From positions 1 to 9,496 of the forward strand of contig WAQR01000072.1 of NCBI GenBank assembly GCA_015520145.1: a stretch of 9,496 bases of DNA, written 5' to 3'. This stretch comes from Candidatus Hydrothermarchaeota archaeon (lineage in GTDB: Archaea > Hydrothermarchaeota > Hydrothermarchaeia > Hydrothermarchaeales > WAQR01). Both the position numbers and the translations under genes were made by a program. Of this stretch, positions 1 through 6,384 are shown piece by piece; the first letter of the stretch is position 1, and the number at the start of each line of letters is the position of its first letter. A model generated the notes under the pieces. That model saw nothing but the letters and a program-made list of their open reading frames with translations. It searched no databases and was not told where the DNA came from.

Positions 1-1314
1 AGTAGACATTACTTCGCCGGTACACTTTACACCGCACTAAAAAAATGCGGGACAAAATGCGACTTAAGTGGAAGTGGAGCATCTGCTTCCAGCCTGGCAT
101 CCACATTGGCAGCAGGAGGAGACGATTACATAATCTTCTGCAAAGGCTGCATCTCGCAGGGCTACCTTCAATCAGAAGGCAGTATATCCCAGGGTCAGAC
201 AAGAACAAGACAGATACTAATCGACCCCACGATAAAACGAATCAAATTCGAAATAATCTGGAACAACGACACCAATGCTGACCTTGACCTCACCTTAACA
301 AAACCTGACGGCACGCCTGTAAACGGACCGGCCCCTGGCATCAACTACACATCAAACACGACCTACGAATACTACGTAGTCAGCAATCCAGACTCAGGAT
401 ACTGGACAATGACCACAACCGCTGCCAGTGTTCTTGGAGCCGATGAATACTTTGCAAGCAGAGTTACACTAGACACCACACTCAATGCCGAAGTGAATCT
501 CAACGCTTCCTATCTGATACAAAACGAAACCCTTGAAATCCTTGTAACAGTCAAAAATGACACGACACCAGTTACAGGTGCTGCGGTTGACGTGAACATC
601 ACCAGACCAGATGGACAGATAATCCAGATGCCCCTTTACGACGACGGAACGCACGGAGATTCCTCGCCAAACGATGGGAATTACACAGGCATTTTCCAGG
701 ATACATCACTCTCTGGCGAATATTTAATCAGGGCGGTATCCTCCGGGACTTTTGCAGGAAGTCCCTTTACCAGGGTATCCATAACACGAATCAATGTGGA
801 GGACATAATATCCCCGTCAGTAAACATTACCAGCCCGCAAAATGATGCTGTCGTTCCCACCAACTTTACATTGACCTGGGAAGGAAGCGATAATTCAGGC
901 ATGTTGGATTATCTCATCTACATAGATAACCTGTATAACGGAACGACAAATGAGACAAGCTTTACAATCTCTGGGCTTAACGAATCAAATCACACTATAA
1001 GTGTCCTCGCCCTGGATAACTCCGGAAACAGTGATATAGATGAGATAAACATAACAGTGAATAGCACCCTGGCAACCTACAGCATCCCGCTCTCCCCAGG
1101 CTGGAACCTGATATCCATACCGGTTGTACCAGAGAACACGAGCCTCCAATCCGTCCTGGCATCGATTGATGGCAACTATTCGGTGGTATACGGATGGATA
1201 GGCGGCGGCTGGAAGATGTCAACAGACCCGCGTGACCCGCTGACAGAGATGACCCCTGGACACGGGTACTGGATATATGCCAACAGCGCCGGTAGCTATG
1301 TGGTAGAAAATTAA
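1..1314 (+). CDS. Large secreted surface protein, C-terminal part (5' truncated by window)
   Basis: The frame is open from base 1 with no stop, so the TTG near 106 is not a start and the N-terminus lies outside the window; 437 residues are visible. In order: a Cys-containing segment (CGTKC near residues 16-20, CKGC near 47-50); a beta-rich domain with LTLTKPDGTPV, resembling the beta-sandwich that follows von Willebrand A domains in some surface proteins; a region with DDGTHGD and PNDGNYTG like choice-of-anchor/Ig-type modules; an Ig/FN3-like domain starting near SPSVNITSP (about residue 273); and a C-terminal module beginning PLSPGWNLISIPV, a type frequent in extracellular archaeal and bacterial proteins. 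About 18 N-X-S/T sequons suggest a heavily glycosylated extracellular protein. No C-terminal transmembrane helix or PGF/PEF sorting motif is visible, so any anchor must be upstream or absent. The domain naming is by resemblance; the extracellular location is an inference. The exact function is unknown. Confidence 0.85.
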   Translation, partial: SRHYFAGTLYTALKKCGTKCDLSGSGASASSLASTLAAGGDDYIIFCKGCISQGYLQSEGSISQGQTRTRQILIDPTIKRIKFEIIWNNDTNADLDLTLTKPDGTPVNGPAPGINYTSNTTYEYYVVSNPDSGYWTMTTTAASVLGADEYFASRVTLDTTLNAEVNLNASYLIQNETLEILVTVKNDTTPVTGAAVDVNITRPDGQIIQMPLYDDGTHGDSSPNDGNYTGIFQDTSLSGEYLIRAVSSGTFAGSPFTRVSITRINVEDIISPSVNITSPQNDAVVPTNFTLTWEGSDNSGMLDYLIYIDNLYNGTTNETSFTISGLNESNHTISVLALDNSGNSDIDEINITVNSTLATYSIPLSPGWNLISIPVVPENTSLQSVLASIDGNYSVVYGWIGGGWKMSTDPRDPLTEMTPGHGYWIYANSAGSYVVEN

Positions 1315-1329
1315 AGCATTTACCAAACA

Positions 1330-1337
1330 TTTATTAA
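1330..1337 (+). promoter_or_regulatory. TATA box, probable promoter of the coiled-coil/sirC-hemA-hemB run
   Basis: TTTATTAA centred about 28 bases before the ATG at 1362, in the short gap after the surface protein. Archaeal transcription usually starts some 25 bases past the TATA centre, which would put the 5' end at or next to the ATG. No Shine-Dalgarno sequence lies in between, so a leaderless transcript is likely. This is the only clear promoter before the tetrapyrrole genes, but an internal one cannot be excluded. Confidence 0.5.
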
Positions 1338-1361
1338 GCTCAGAATCCAGTTAGACTACTT

Positions 1362-1712
1362 ATGAAATATGCAGTTAGAGAAGCTATCAAAGAACTCCCC
1401 ATACCTGACCTGAACGAGATAAAGGCAGGTGTACACCGCCTTGAGGGCAGAGTAGATGAGATCAGTTCCCGCATTGAAGACACAAATCTCCAGCTCACCG
1501 AGCCTGGCAGTGGCGTTGCCGAAACGAACAGCGGTACAGACACCATCTCATCACGTTCATCGCGCATAGATGCACAGACTGAAAGGATAGATGTGCTCTC
1601 TAAACATCTTTCAAATATCAGAGAAGAGTTTGCCGAATTTAAAGGGAGAGAAAAACCTACCGGGGATCTCACGGCAGGAGTGAGCAGGCAGAAGAACACG
1701 GTTATTGCCTGA
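1362..1712 (+). CDS. Small hypothetical coiled-coil protein
   Basis: 116 residues, opening MKYAVREAIKELPIPDLNEIK and followed by a heptad-like stretch (HRLEGRVDEISSRIEDTN, then SRIDAQTERIDVLSKHLSNI and REEFAEFKG) that reads as a long coiled coil. No signal peptide, membrane segment or catalytic motif is visible. The middle (about residues 48-62, rich in Gly, Ser and Thr) and the last 20 or so residues (after EFKG) break the heptad pattern, so the gene may be partly degenerate or frameshifted near its 3' end. It has no ribosome binding site; a TATA box 28 bases upstream suggests a leaderless message. The stop is followed by a T6 run at 1720-1725, a possible weak terminator, then by sirC 28 bases later. 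An antisense ORF covers most of it, but the sense frame has the coherent heptads and the promoter. The function is unknown and I do not link it firmly to tetrapyrrole synthesis. Confidence 0.6.
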   Translation: MKYAVREAIKELPIPDLNEIKAGVHRLEGRVDEISSRIEDTNLQLTEPGSGVAETNSGTDTISSRSSRIDAQTERIDVLSKHLSNIREEFAEFKGREKPTGDLTAGVSRQKNTVIA

Positions 1713-1740
1713 GACCTACTTTTTTAGAAAAGAGATTAAA

Positions 1741-2424
1741 ATGCTTCCGGTCATCTTAAACCTGAAGGACAAAACAGTCGTAGTATTTGGAGGGGGTAAA
1801 GTAGCTGAACGGAGGATCCTGAAGTTCCTTGATGCCGGTGCAAAAGTCACTGCCATAAGCAGAGATTTCACAGTCAAACTAGATAAGTTCAGACATCCAA
1901 ACTTAAAGCTATTAAAAAAAGAAATTGATCTACAAAATATTGCAAAAGGAGGCAAAAAGACAGAAGAACAAGTAGAACAGGCAGCGCCTTCCATCCAGGA
2001 TTCCTGGAAAATCCACATCGACAAAGCAGACGTCGTATCAATAGCAACAAACGATGAAAAACTCAACAAAGAGATAGAAATACTCTCAAAGACGTTAGGA
2101 AAACTGGTCAATAGAGCAGATGCAGTATCCGACTTCATCATCCCTGCAACTTTGAAAATCGGAGACGTGATGATTGCAATCTCCACAACAGGCAAAAGTC
2201 CTGCCGTTACAAAAACCTTAAAAAACAGGATCAAAAAAGCCGTTACCCCCGAGGACATCTTATTAATAGAACTTGAAGAGTTTGCACGAGAGAAACTAAA
2301 AGAGCGAATCAAAAACCAAGATGAAAGAAAAAAGATTTTGCGGGAAATTATAAATAGGCCGGATATAACAATGTGTTTAAAAAAAGGCGACATCAAAAAG
2401 GCCAAAGAGATACTGGAGTTATAA
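1741..2424 (+). CDS. sirC: Precorrin-2 dehydrogenase / sirohydrochlorin ferrochelatase-type protein (SirC/Met8 family)
   Basis: NAD-dependent oxidation of precorrin-2 to sirohydrochlorin, in the siroheme, F430 and alternative haem pathways; cytoplasmic. The N-terminal Rossmann motif is VVVFGGGKVAERR (about residues 13-25), followed by the family signatures DVVSIATNDEKLN (98-109), VNRADAVSDFIIPA (123-136) and IGDVMIAISTTGKSPAV (140-156). This order matches the N-terminal domains of CysG and of Met8p. The length is 227 residues, typical for the stand-alone form with no methyltransferase domain. A charged insert of about 20-25 residues (roughly 69-92, KGGKKTEEQVEQ onward) separates the nucleotide-binding half from the ATND motif and looks longer than in most relatives. 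I chose the ATG at 1741, where homology starts (MLPVILNLKDK); an in-frame TTG at 1705 would overlap the previous gene. The hemA start follows 3 bases after the stop, so the two are surely co-transcribed. Whether it also inserts metal cannot be told from sequence. Confidence 0.9.
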   Translation: MLPVILNLKDKTVVVFGGGKVAERRILKFLDAGAKVTAISRDFTVKLDKFRHPNLKLLKKEIDLQNIAKGGKKTEEQVEQAAPSIQDSWKIHIDKADVVSIATNDEKLNKEIEILSKTLGKLVNRADAVSDFIIPATLKIGDVMIAISTTGKSPAVTKTLKNRIKKAVTPEDILLIELEEFAREKLKERIKNQDERKKILREIINRPDITMCLKKGDIKKAKEILEL

Positions 2425-2427
2425 AAA

Positions 2428-3798
2428 TTGCACACAATAAATCTTAGAGTCACCCACAAAAAGGCAGACATACCTACCCTGGAAAAGGTCTCATTTCCAG
2501 ATGTAAAAAAGGCAGTTACCGAGATTTACAATCTCCCTTCAGTAAAAGAATGCGTGATTATCCAGACATGCAACAGGGTGGAGATATTCGCCGCTTCAGA
2601 GGACGTGGACCAGGCCTACCACGATATCCTCGACTATCTCATGGAACAGATGATATCAAAGATGAAAAAGCCCCTTCTCCGCAAGACCTCTAAAATCAGG
2701 TCAGAGGACCTGCTTGATAACATGATAAGCAGCTCGAAAAAGTTCCATGATGTCGTGGAAATAGATTACCATACAACAGCCGTACATCATCTCTTAAGGC
2801 TTACCTCAGGTCTTGAATCCATGCTGGTAGGGGAGGACCAGATACTGGGACAGGTAAGAGACGCATATCAGCTTGCAGTAAACGCGAATACAGTCGGGCC
2901 TTTTTTCAAAAAGATATTCACAAAAGCGATCAATGTAGGAAAGAGGGCAAGGACAGAGACAAACATCAATAAAGGTGCGGTATCTATAGGAAGTGCGGCA
3001 GTTGAACTTGCAGAACAGGTCCTGGGGACACTTGAAGGCAAAAACGTACTCCTCGTTGGTGCAGGTGAGATGGGCTCCCTTATCGCCAGGGCAATCTCGG
3101 AACATAACCTCGGATCACTTGTCGTGTCGAACAGGACACTGGAACGCGGTGAGAAGATAGCAAAAGACCTTGGTGCCTCAGTTCTAAGATTCCAGGACAT
3201 CAGGGAAGGTATTGCAAAATCCGACCTTGTGATCACTGCCACCAGTGCTCCAAAAGTCCTCTTAACAAAAGAGATGATTGAAGAGTCACTCAAAGGGTCT
3301 AAAGGGTCGGTCAAGAACAGGATCAAAAACAGGAAAGATATAGTTATAATAGACGTATCCATTCCAAGGGCAGTAGACGAAAAGGCGGCAGATATCCCGG
3401 GGGTTGACCTGCTCAATATCGACAACCTCAAAGAAATCGCTGACAAAAACAGGCATCTAAGAGAGATGGAGGCCATCAAAGTAGAAAAGATCCTTGAAGA
3501 AGAGATTGCACTTTTGATAAAACAGATCTACCGGATAGATGTAGAGGAGATCGTAAAGGCGGTATTCAGAAAGGCTGAGCACATAAGACAAAAAGAGCTG
3601 GAGAAGGCACTGTATATGCTTGGAAACGGTATCGGGGAAAGAGAAAAAGAGATCCTGGACGACCTAACCCGGGTAATTGTGAACAGGACAATGTTCCCTA
3701 TCACAGAAAAAATAAAACGGGCAGCAGAGACCGGAGACAAGGCTCTAATAGAAAATTCAGAGAAGCTTTTTATAAGAGACCTCCGGCATAAGTTTTAA
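2428..3798 (+). CDS. hemA: Glutamyl-tRNA reductase
   Basis: Reduces glutamyl-tRNA(Glu) with NADPH to glutamate-1-semialdehyde, the first committed step of C5-pathway tetrapyrrole synthesis. The catalytic-cysteine motif QTCNRVEIF is at residues 46-54 (nucleophile Cys48). GLESMLVGEDQILGQ (128-142) is the family signature, VLLVGAGEMGSLIA (207-220) is the NADPH-binding Rossmann loop, and an alpha-helical dimerisation domain ends the protein. At 456 residues it is slightly long: a Lys-rich insert lies about 75-105, and KGSKGSVKNRIKNRK (about 289-303) is a low-complexity insert encoded by short tandem duplications. The start codon is TTG at 2428, supported by GGAG at 2415-2418 nine bases upstream and by the immediate match of HTINLRVTHKKA to the family N-terminus. 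It sits between sirC and hemB in the usual archaeal order and is likely translationally coupled to sirC. Confidence 0.96.
   Translation: MHTINLRVTHKKADIPTLEKVSFPDVKKAVTEIYNLPSVKECVIIQTCNRVEIFAASEDVDQAYHDILDYLMEQMISKMKKPLLRKTSKIRSEDLLDNMISSSKKFHDVVEIDYHTTAVHHLLRLTSGLESMLVGEDQILGQVRDAYQLAVNANTVGPFFKKIFTKAINVGKRARTETNINKGAVSIGSAAVELAEQVLGTLEGKNVLLVGAGEMGSLIARAISEHNLGSLVVSNRTLERGEKIAKDLGASVLRFQDIREGIAKSDLVITATSAPKVLLTKEMIEESLKGSKGSVKNRIKNRKDIVIIDVSIPRAVDEKAADIPGVDLLNIDNLKEIADKNRHLREMEAIKVEKILEEEIALLIKQIYRIDVEEIVKAVFRKAEHIRQKELEKALYMLGNGIGEREKEILDDLTRVIVNRTMFPITEKIKRAAETGDKALIENSEKLFIRDLRHKF
3292..3336 (+). repeat. In-frame tandem duplications inside hemA
   Basis: Two adjacent 9-base units, AAAGGGTCT and AAAGGGTCG (3292-3309), followed by a degenerate 12-base pair, AAGAACAGGATC and AAAAACAGGAAA (3313-3336). 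They keep the frame and encode KGSKGS and KNRIKNRK, a basic low-complexity loop in the NADPH-domain half of the enzyme. Confidence 0.7.
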
Positions 3799-3837
3799 TA
3801 TATCGAACCGCCAATGAGGGAAATGAGAGGAGATACA

Positions 3838-4812
3838 ATGTTCCCTGAGAAGAGGATGAGACGACTTAGGAAAAATGAGAAGATACGGGGTCTTGTAAAG
3901 GAGACCTGTCTTACAAAAAATGATCTGGTCTCACCCATGTTCGTGGATGAGAGTATTGACCAGAGAATAGAGATTGGTTCTATGCCGTCACAATTTAGAC
4001 TGCCACTAAGCGAGGTCAGGGATGAGGCCCTGGAGATTGTCAGCCTCGGCATCCCCGCGGTCATTTTATTCGGTATCCCTGAAAAGAAAGATGAGAAGGG
4101 CAGTGAGGCATATAATCCTGACGGTATAGTCCAGAGGGCGGTGAGAGAAATCAAAGACGAGGTCGGGGACGACCTGATAGTCATCACAGATATATGCCTT
4201 TGCGAATACACCAGTCACGGGCACTGCGGTATAATAGAAAACGAGAGAGTTCTAAATGACCCGACACTTGATTTGCTGGCAAAGATCGCGGTAAGCCATG
4301 CGGAAGCTGGGGCTGATATCGTTGCTCCAAGTGACATGATGGACGGGAGGGTGGCGTCCATTAGGATGGCACTTGACGAAAGCAGGTTCGAGGACACGAT
4401 AATCATGTCTTATGCTGCAAAATATGCGTCTGCCTTTTACTGGCCTTTTAGAGATGCAGCAGAATCCGCGCCTGAATTTGGTGACAGGAAAGGCTATCAG
4501 ATGGATACTGCAAATTCAGATGAGGCAATACAGGAGGTGTATCTGGATATCGAGGAGGGTGCTGACATCGTAATGGTCAAACCCGCACTTTCATATCTTG
4601 ATGTTATCTACAGGATCAAAAGCGAGTTTAGAGTGCCTACTGCTGCATACAATGTAAGCGGGGAGTATTCAATGATAAAGGCAGCGGCAAAATTGTGGGA
4701 CATAGACGAGGATAAGATCATACATGAAATCCTGACCTCTATCAAGAGGGCAGGTGCAGATTTGATTATCACATATTCTGCAAAGGATGCTGCAAGATTA
4801 TTGAGTATATAG
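3838..4812 (+). CDS. hemB: Delta-aminolevulinic acid dehydratase (porphobilinogen synthase), zinc type
   Basis: Condenses two 5-aminolevulinate molecules to porphobilinogen in the cytoplasm. The two Schiff-base lysines are visible: Lys195 in SYAAKYASAFYWPF and Lys248 in ADIVMVKPALSYLDV. The metal site DICLCEYTSHGHCG has all three cysteines (120, 122, 130), which marks the zinc-dependent form rather than the magnesium form, in which Asp/Ala replace them. The 324 residues match the usual length. Three in-frame ATGs exist (3814, 3823, 3838); I chose 3838 because MFPEKRMRRLR is the family N-terminus and GAGGAG at 3826-3831 is correctly spaced before it. It starts 39 bases after hemA and is probably in the same transcript; a TTAATATA sequence near 3795 could be an internal promoter but fits poorly. 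HemC and HemD are not in the window. The stop codon lies within short tandem repeats. Confidence 0.97.
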   Translation: MFPEKRMRRLRKNEKIRGLVKETCLTKNDLVSPMFVDESIDQRIEIGSMPSQFRLPLSEVRDEALEIVSLGIPAVILFGIPEKKDEKGSEAYNPDGIVQRAVREIKDEVGDDLIVITDICLCEYTSHGHCGIIENERVLNDPTLDLLAKIAVSHAEAGADIVAPSDMMDGRVASIRMALDESRFEDTIIMSYAAKYASAFYWPFRDAAESAPEFGDRKGYQMDTANSDEAIQEVYLDIEEGADIVMVKPALSYLDVIYRIKSEFRVPTAAYNVSGEYSMIKAAAKLWDIDEDKIIHEILTSIKRAGADLIITYSAKDAARLLSI

Positions 4813-4852
4813 AGGGTATAAATAGAGGGCATAAAGGTAGGAAAAGGTAAGA
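4809..4852 (+). repeat. Degenerate short tandem repeats over the hemB stop and the convergent gap
   Basis: ATAGAGGGTATAA (from 4809) and ATAGAGGGCATAA (from 4822) form a 13-base tandem pair differing at one base; the first copy contains the hemB stop codon. They are followed by AAAGGTAGGA and AAAGGTAAGA (4833-4852), a 10-base pair. The rest of the 60-base gap before the end of ruvA holds nothing recognisable and no strong hairpin. Confidence 0.65.
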
Positions 4853-4872
4853 CTGGGTAATGCAAAATAAAA

Positions 4873-5532
4873 TCAAAATGCTGCCCGCTCCCGGAATATT
4901 GCCCTGATAAGTTCCTCAGAATCCTTTACCTCTCTATCCTTTTCAAGCACGGCATCAATCATCTCCTCTGCCTCGTATCGCTTATATCCAAGCTGGAGCA
5001 GGACATCCAGGGCTTCGGCCTTTATATCCATCGACACCTCCCTCCCGCCAGTATCTTCCATCTCCCTGGCCTTTTGAAGCGCAAATTTTGCAACCTTCCC
5101 TTTAAGTTCTGCAACAATCTTATCAGCAGTCCTCTTCCCGATACCTGGCAGTGCGGCAAGAGACCTGACATCCCCTGTCTCGATAGCAACGGCAATTTTA
5201 TTCACAGGCACAGTCAGCGATTTCAGCGCTTTTTTTATCCCGAACCCAGATACCTGTGTGAATATCTCAAAAAACTCCTTATCAACAGGCGAGATGAAGC
5301 CAATCAATCTCGGAGTGAGATTTCCGTGCCCGCCCCTCATCTCAATATAGTCGATGATATAGAACGTTGTTTCGCCCCCATCTCCCATGCTCTCTGACTC
5401 TTCATGCATCTTCCTCTTTAAAAGCACCCTCAGATTGCTCGGGATATGTATCTCATACGATATCCCGTTAATCCCGAGGATTGCCGAATCTTCACCGACA
5501 TCCTCAAGCCTGCCAGTGAGTTTACAAATCAT
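4873..5532 (-). CDS. ruvA: RuvA-like Holliday junction binding protein
   Basis: RuvA tetramers bind and open four-way DNA junctions and, in bacteria, load the RuvB motor. All three domains are seen in 219 residues: an N-terminal OB fold (MICKLTGRLEDVGED, GISYEIHIPSNL); two helix-hairpin-helix motifs, VSGFGIKKALKSL (94-106) and LPGIGKRTADKIV (128-140); and a C-terminal domain III (KAEALDVLLQLGYKRYEAEE, about 171-190, to the end), the part that contacts RuvB in bacteria. The region of the bacterial acidic pin (usually an RED-like motif before LYGF) reads YIEMRGGHGNLTPRLIGF, with an insertion and no clear acidic pair; an acidic/Gly-rich insert (about 42-54) also lengthens the OB fold. The start at 5532 is backed by GAGGG (5541-5545, read on minus). 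It is convergent to hemB and divergent from rpl10e, and no ruvB or ruvC is nearby. RuvA homologues are annotated in some methanogenic archaea, where RuvB is generally absent; the role there is unclear. Confidence 0.9.
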   Translation of the reverse strand: MICKLTGRLEDVGEDSAILGINGISYEIHIPSNLRVLLKRKMHEESESMGDGGETTFYIIDYIEMRGGHGNLTPRLIGFISPVDKEFFEIFTQVSGFGIKKALKSLTVPVNKIAVAIETGDVRSLAALPGIGKRTADKIVAELKGKVAKFALQKAREMEDTGGREVSMDIKAEALDVLLQLGYKRYEAEEMIDAVLEKDREVKDSEELIRAIFRERAAF

Positions 5533-5540
5533 CTTCTATT

Positions 5541-5580
5541 CCCTCTCTGTTATTATCGTTATCTGTTTTTAATTTATAAT
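5541..5580 (-). promoter_or_regulatory. ruvA promoter region and ribosome binding site
   Basis: On the minus strand GAGGG (5541-5545) lies 8 bases before the ruvA ATG, and an ATTATAAAT-like TATA element (5572-5580) lies upstream, predicting a leader of roughly 15-20 bases. The surrounding sequence is so AT-rich that the exact TATA box is uncertain. Confidence 0.4.
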
Positions 5581-5608
5581 TTATATTATTTATATCTATA
5601 TTAACTTC

Positions 5609-5639
5609 GCTGCTTAGTGCCAAGTTAGTGCACAGCAGC
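5609..5639. promoter_or_regulatory. Imperfect dyad with an internal direct repeat between ruvA and rpl10e
   Basis: GCTGCT and GTGC (with TA between them) at 5609-5620 pair with GCACAGCAGC at 5630-5639 across a 9-base loop, giving a 10-base-pair stem with a 2-base bulge. Overlapping it, TTAGTGC occurs at 5614 and again at 5625, exactly 11 bases apart. It lies about 40 bases upstream of the rpl10e TATA box and behind the ruvA promoter, a position suited to a regulator site for either gene. It is not an obvious terminator, because neither gene ends here. Confidence 0.4.
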
Positions 5640-5650
5640 AGAAAAATTCT

Positions 5651-5672
5651 CTGATTTGACACTGATTTGACA
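5651..5672 (+). repeat. Perfect 11-base tandem duplication upstream of the rpl10e core promoter
   Basis: CTGATTTGACA occurs twice without a gap (5651-5661, 5662-5672). It ends six bases before the TATA box at 5679, with a purine-rich BRE-like stretch (GAAAGA) between. The 11-base period places both copies on nearly the same face of the helix, as expected for a dimeric or cooperative activator site. It could equally be a recent slippage duplication. Confidence 0.7.
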
Positions 5673-5678
5673 GAAAGA

Positions 5679-5717
5679 TTTATATTCAAAATAAAGATGT
5701 GTTATGTTACTAGGAGG
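5679..5717 (+). promoter_or_regulatory. rpl10e promoter and Shine-Dalgarno sequence
   Basis: TTTATATT (5679-5686) with purine-rich bases before it is a good archaeal TATA/BRE pair. Transcription would begin near 5707-5711. AGGAGG at 5712-5717 lies 9 bases before the ATG at 5727, a strong ribosome binding site fitting a highly expressed ribosomal protein gene with a short leader. Confidence 0.7.
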
Positions 5718-5726
5718 AATCCAATA

Positions 5727-6254
5727 ATGGGAATCAAACCAGGTAGAGTTTACAGGATACCAAAGAAGCGGTCATATACACGGAAAGAATACATGAGAGG
5801 CACACCTATGCCGAAGATTACTATATTCGACATGGGCGACCTTGCAGGGGCAGATAAATTTGAGATAGAACTATCTCTTGTTGCAAAAGAAGCAGGCCAG
5901 CTTACCCATAATTCACTTGAGGCTGCGAGGATATCATCGAACAGGTACATGGTAAAGAATACCGGGAAAACAGGTTATTATCTCAAATGCAGGGTTTTCC
6001 CACATGAGATCCTACGGGAGAACAAGATGGCATCTGGTGCAGGTGCTGACAGGGTCTCGGACGGTATGCGGAGGGCGTTCGGGAAGGCCGTAGGTCTGGG
6101 TGCAAGAGTCAAAAAAGGTCAAAAACTTATCACAATAAAGACAAGTCCGCAAAATTATGCGATAGCAAAAAGTGCTTTAAAAAGGGCTTCAGCAAAAGTT
6201 GCTGTACCCTGTGCAATATCTCTGGACAGAGGAAAAGAGATTCTAAAATTATAA
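5727..6254 (+). CDS. rpl10e: Large-subunit ribosomal protein uL16 (archaeal L10e)
   Basis: Component of the 50S subunit near the peptidyl-transferase centre and the tRNA binding region. The sequence has family landmarks: MGIKPGRVYRIPKKRSYTRK at the N-terminus, GTPMPKITIFDMGD, LEAARISSNRYM, YYLKCRVFPHEILREN followed by KMASGAGADRVSDGMRRAFGK, and GQKLITIKTS. The last set surrounds the flexible loop that reaches the tRNA. Its 175 residues are the normal archaeal length. The start at 5727 is chosen over an in-frame codon 60 bases upstream because AGGAGG precedes it and MGIKPG is the conserved N-terminus. It appears to be a single-gene transcript with its own promoter and a shared hairpin terminator, not within a ribosomal protein operon. 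I see nothing unusual in the coding sequence. Confidence 0.98.
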   Translation: MGIKPGRVYRIPKKRSYTRKEYMRGTPMPKITIFDMGDLAGADKFEIELSLVAKEAGQLTHNSLEAARISSNRYMVKNTGKTGYYLKCRVFPHEILRENKMASGAGADRVSDGMRRAFGKAVGLGARVKKGQKLITIKTSPQNYAIAKSALKRASAKVAVPCAISLDRGKEILKL

Positions 6255-6322
6255 CCAAAAACAATATCAACTAAATCAACTGAAATAGAAGACTTCCTGT
6301 ACCAGAAAAAAATAAAAAAGAG

Positions 6323-6340
6323 TTGGAGGGTTTCCTCCAA
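6323..6340. terminator. Bidirectional hairpin terminator between convergent rpl10e and dsrC
   Basis: TTGGAGG (6323-6329) and CCTCCAA (6334-6340) form a perfect 7-base-pair stem with a GTTT loop. On the plus strand TTGTTGTCTTATT follows; on the minus strand, after dsrC, the hairpin is followed by a T-rich run (the complement of 6305-6320). Intrinsic-style hairpins are less usual in archaea than plain T-tracts, but position and symmetry fit termination from both sides. A 9-base degenerate duplication (ATCAACTAA, ATCAACTGA at 6266-6283) lies between the rpl10e stop and the hairpin. Confidence 0.65.
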
Positions 6341-6384
6341 TTGTTGTCTTATTCAAATCGTCTTATTTAAAGATTCTCGAGGAT

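Noticed and set aside
1340..1699. 119-codon minus-strand ORF antisense to the coiled-coil gene
   Set aside because: Its Ser/Leu-rich translation shows no domain, while the sense frame has heptads and a promoter; treated as a shadow.
1716..2471. 251-codon minus-strand ORF with hydrophobic stretches
   Set aside because: It is wholly antisense to sirC, which has clear family motifs; the Ser/Phe/Ile-rich product is typical of the complement of Lys-rich coding sequence.
2868..3479. 203-codon minus-strand ORF
   Set aside because: Antisense to hemA, with no own ribosome binding site and no recognisable motif.
3795..3802. TTAATATA as an internal promoter of hemB
   Set aside because: The predicted transcription start would fall on the ribosome binding site at 3826-3831, so read-through from hemA is more likely.
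5533..5726. Possible structured RNA or riboswitch upstream of rpl10e
   Set aside because: The predicted rpl10e leader is only about 20 bases and the dyad at 5609-5639 lies upstream of the TATA box, so it would not be transcribed with rpl10e.
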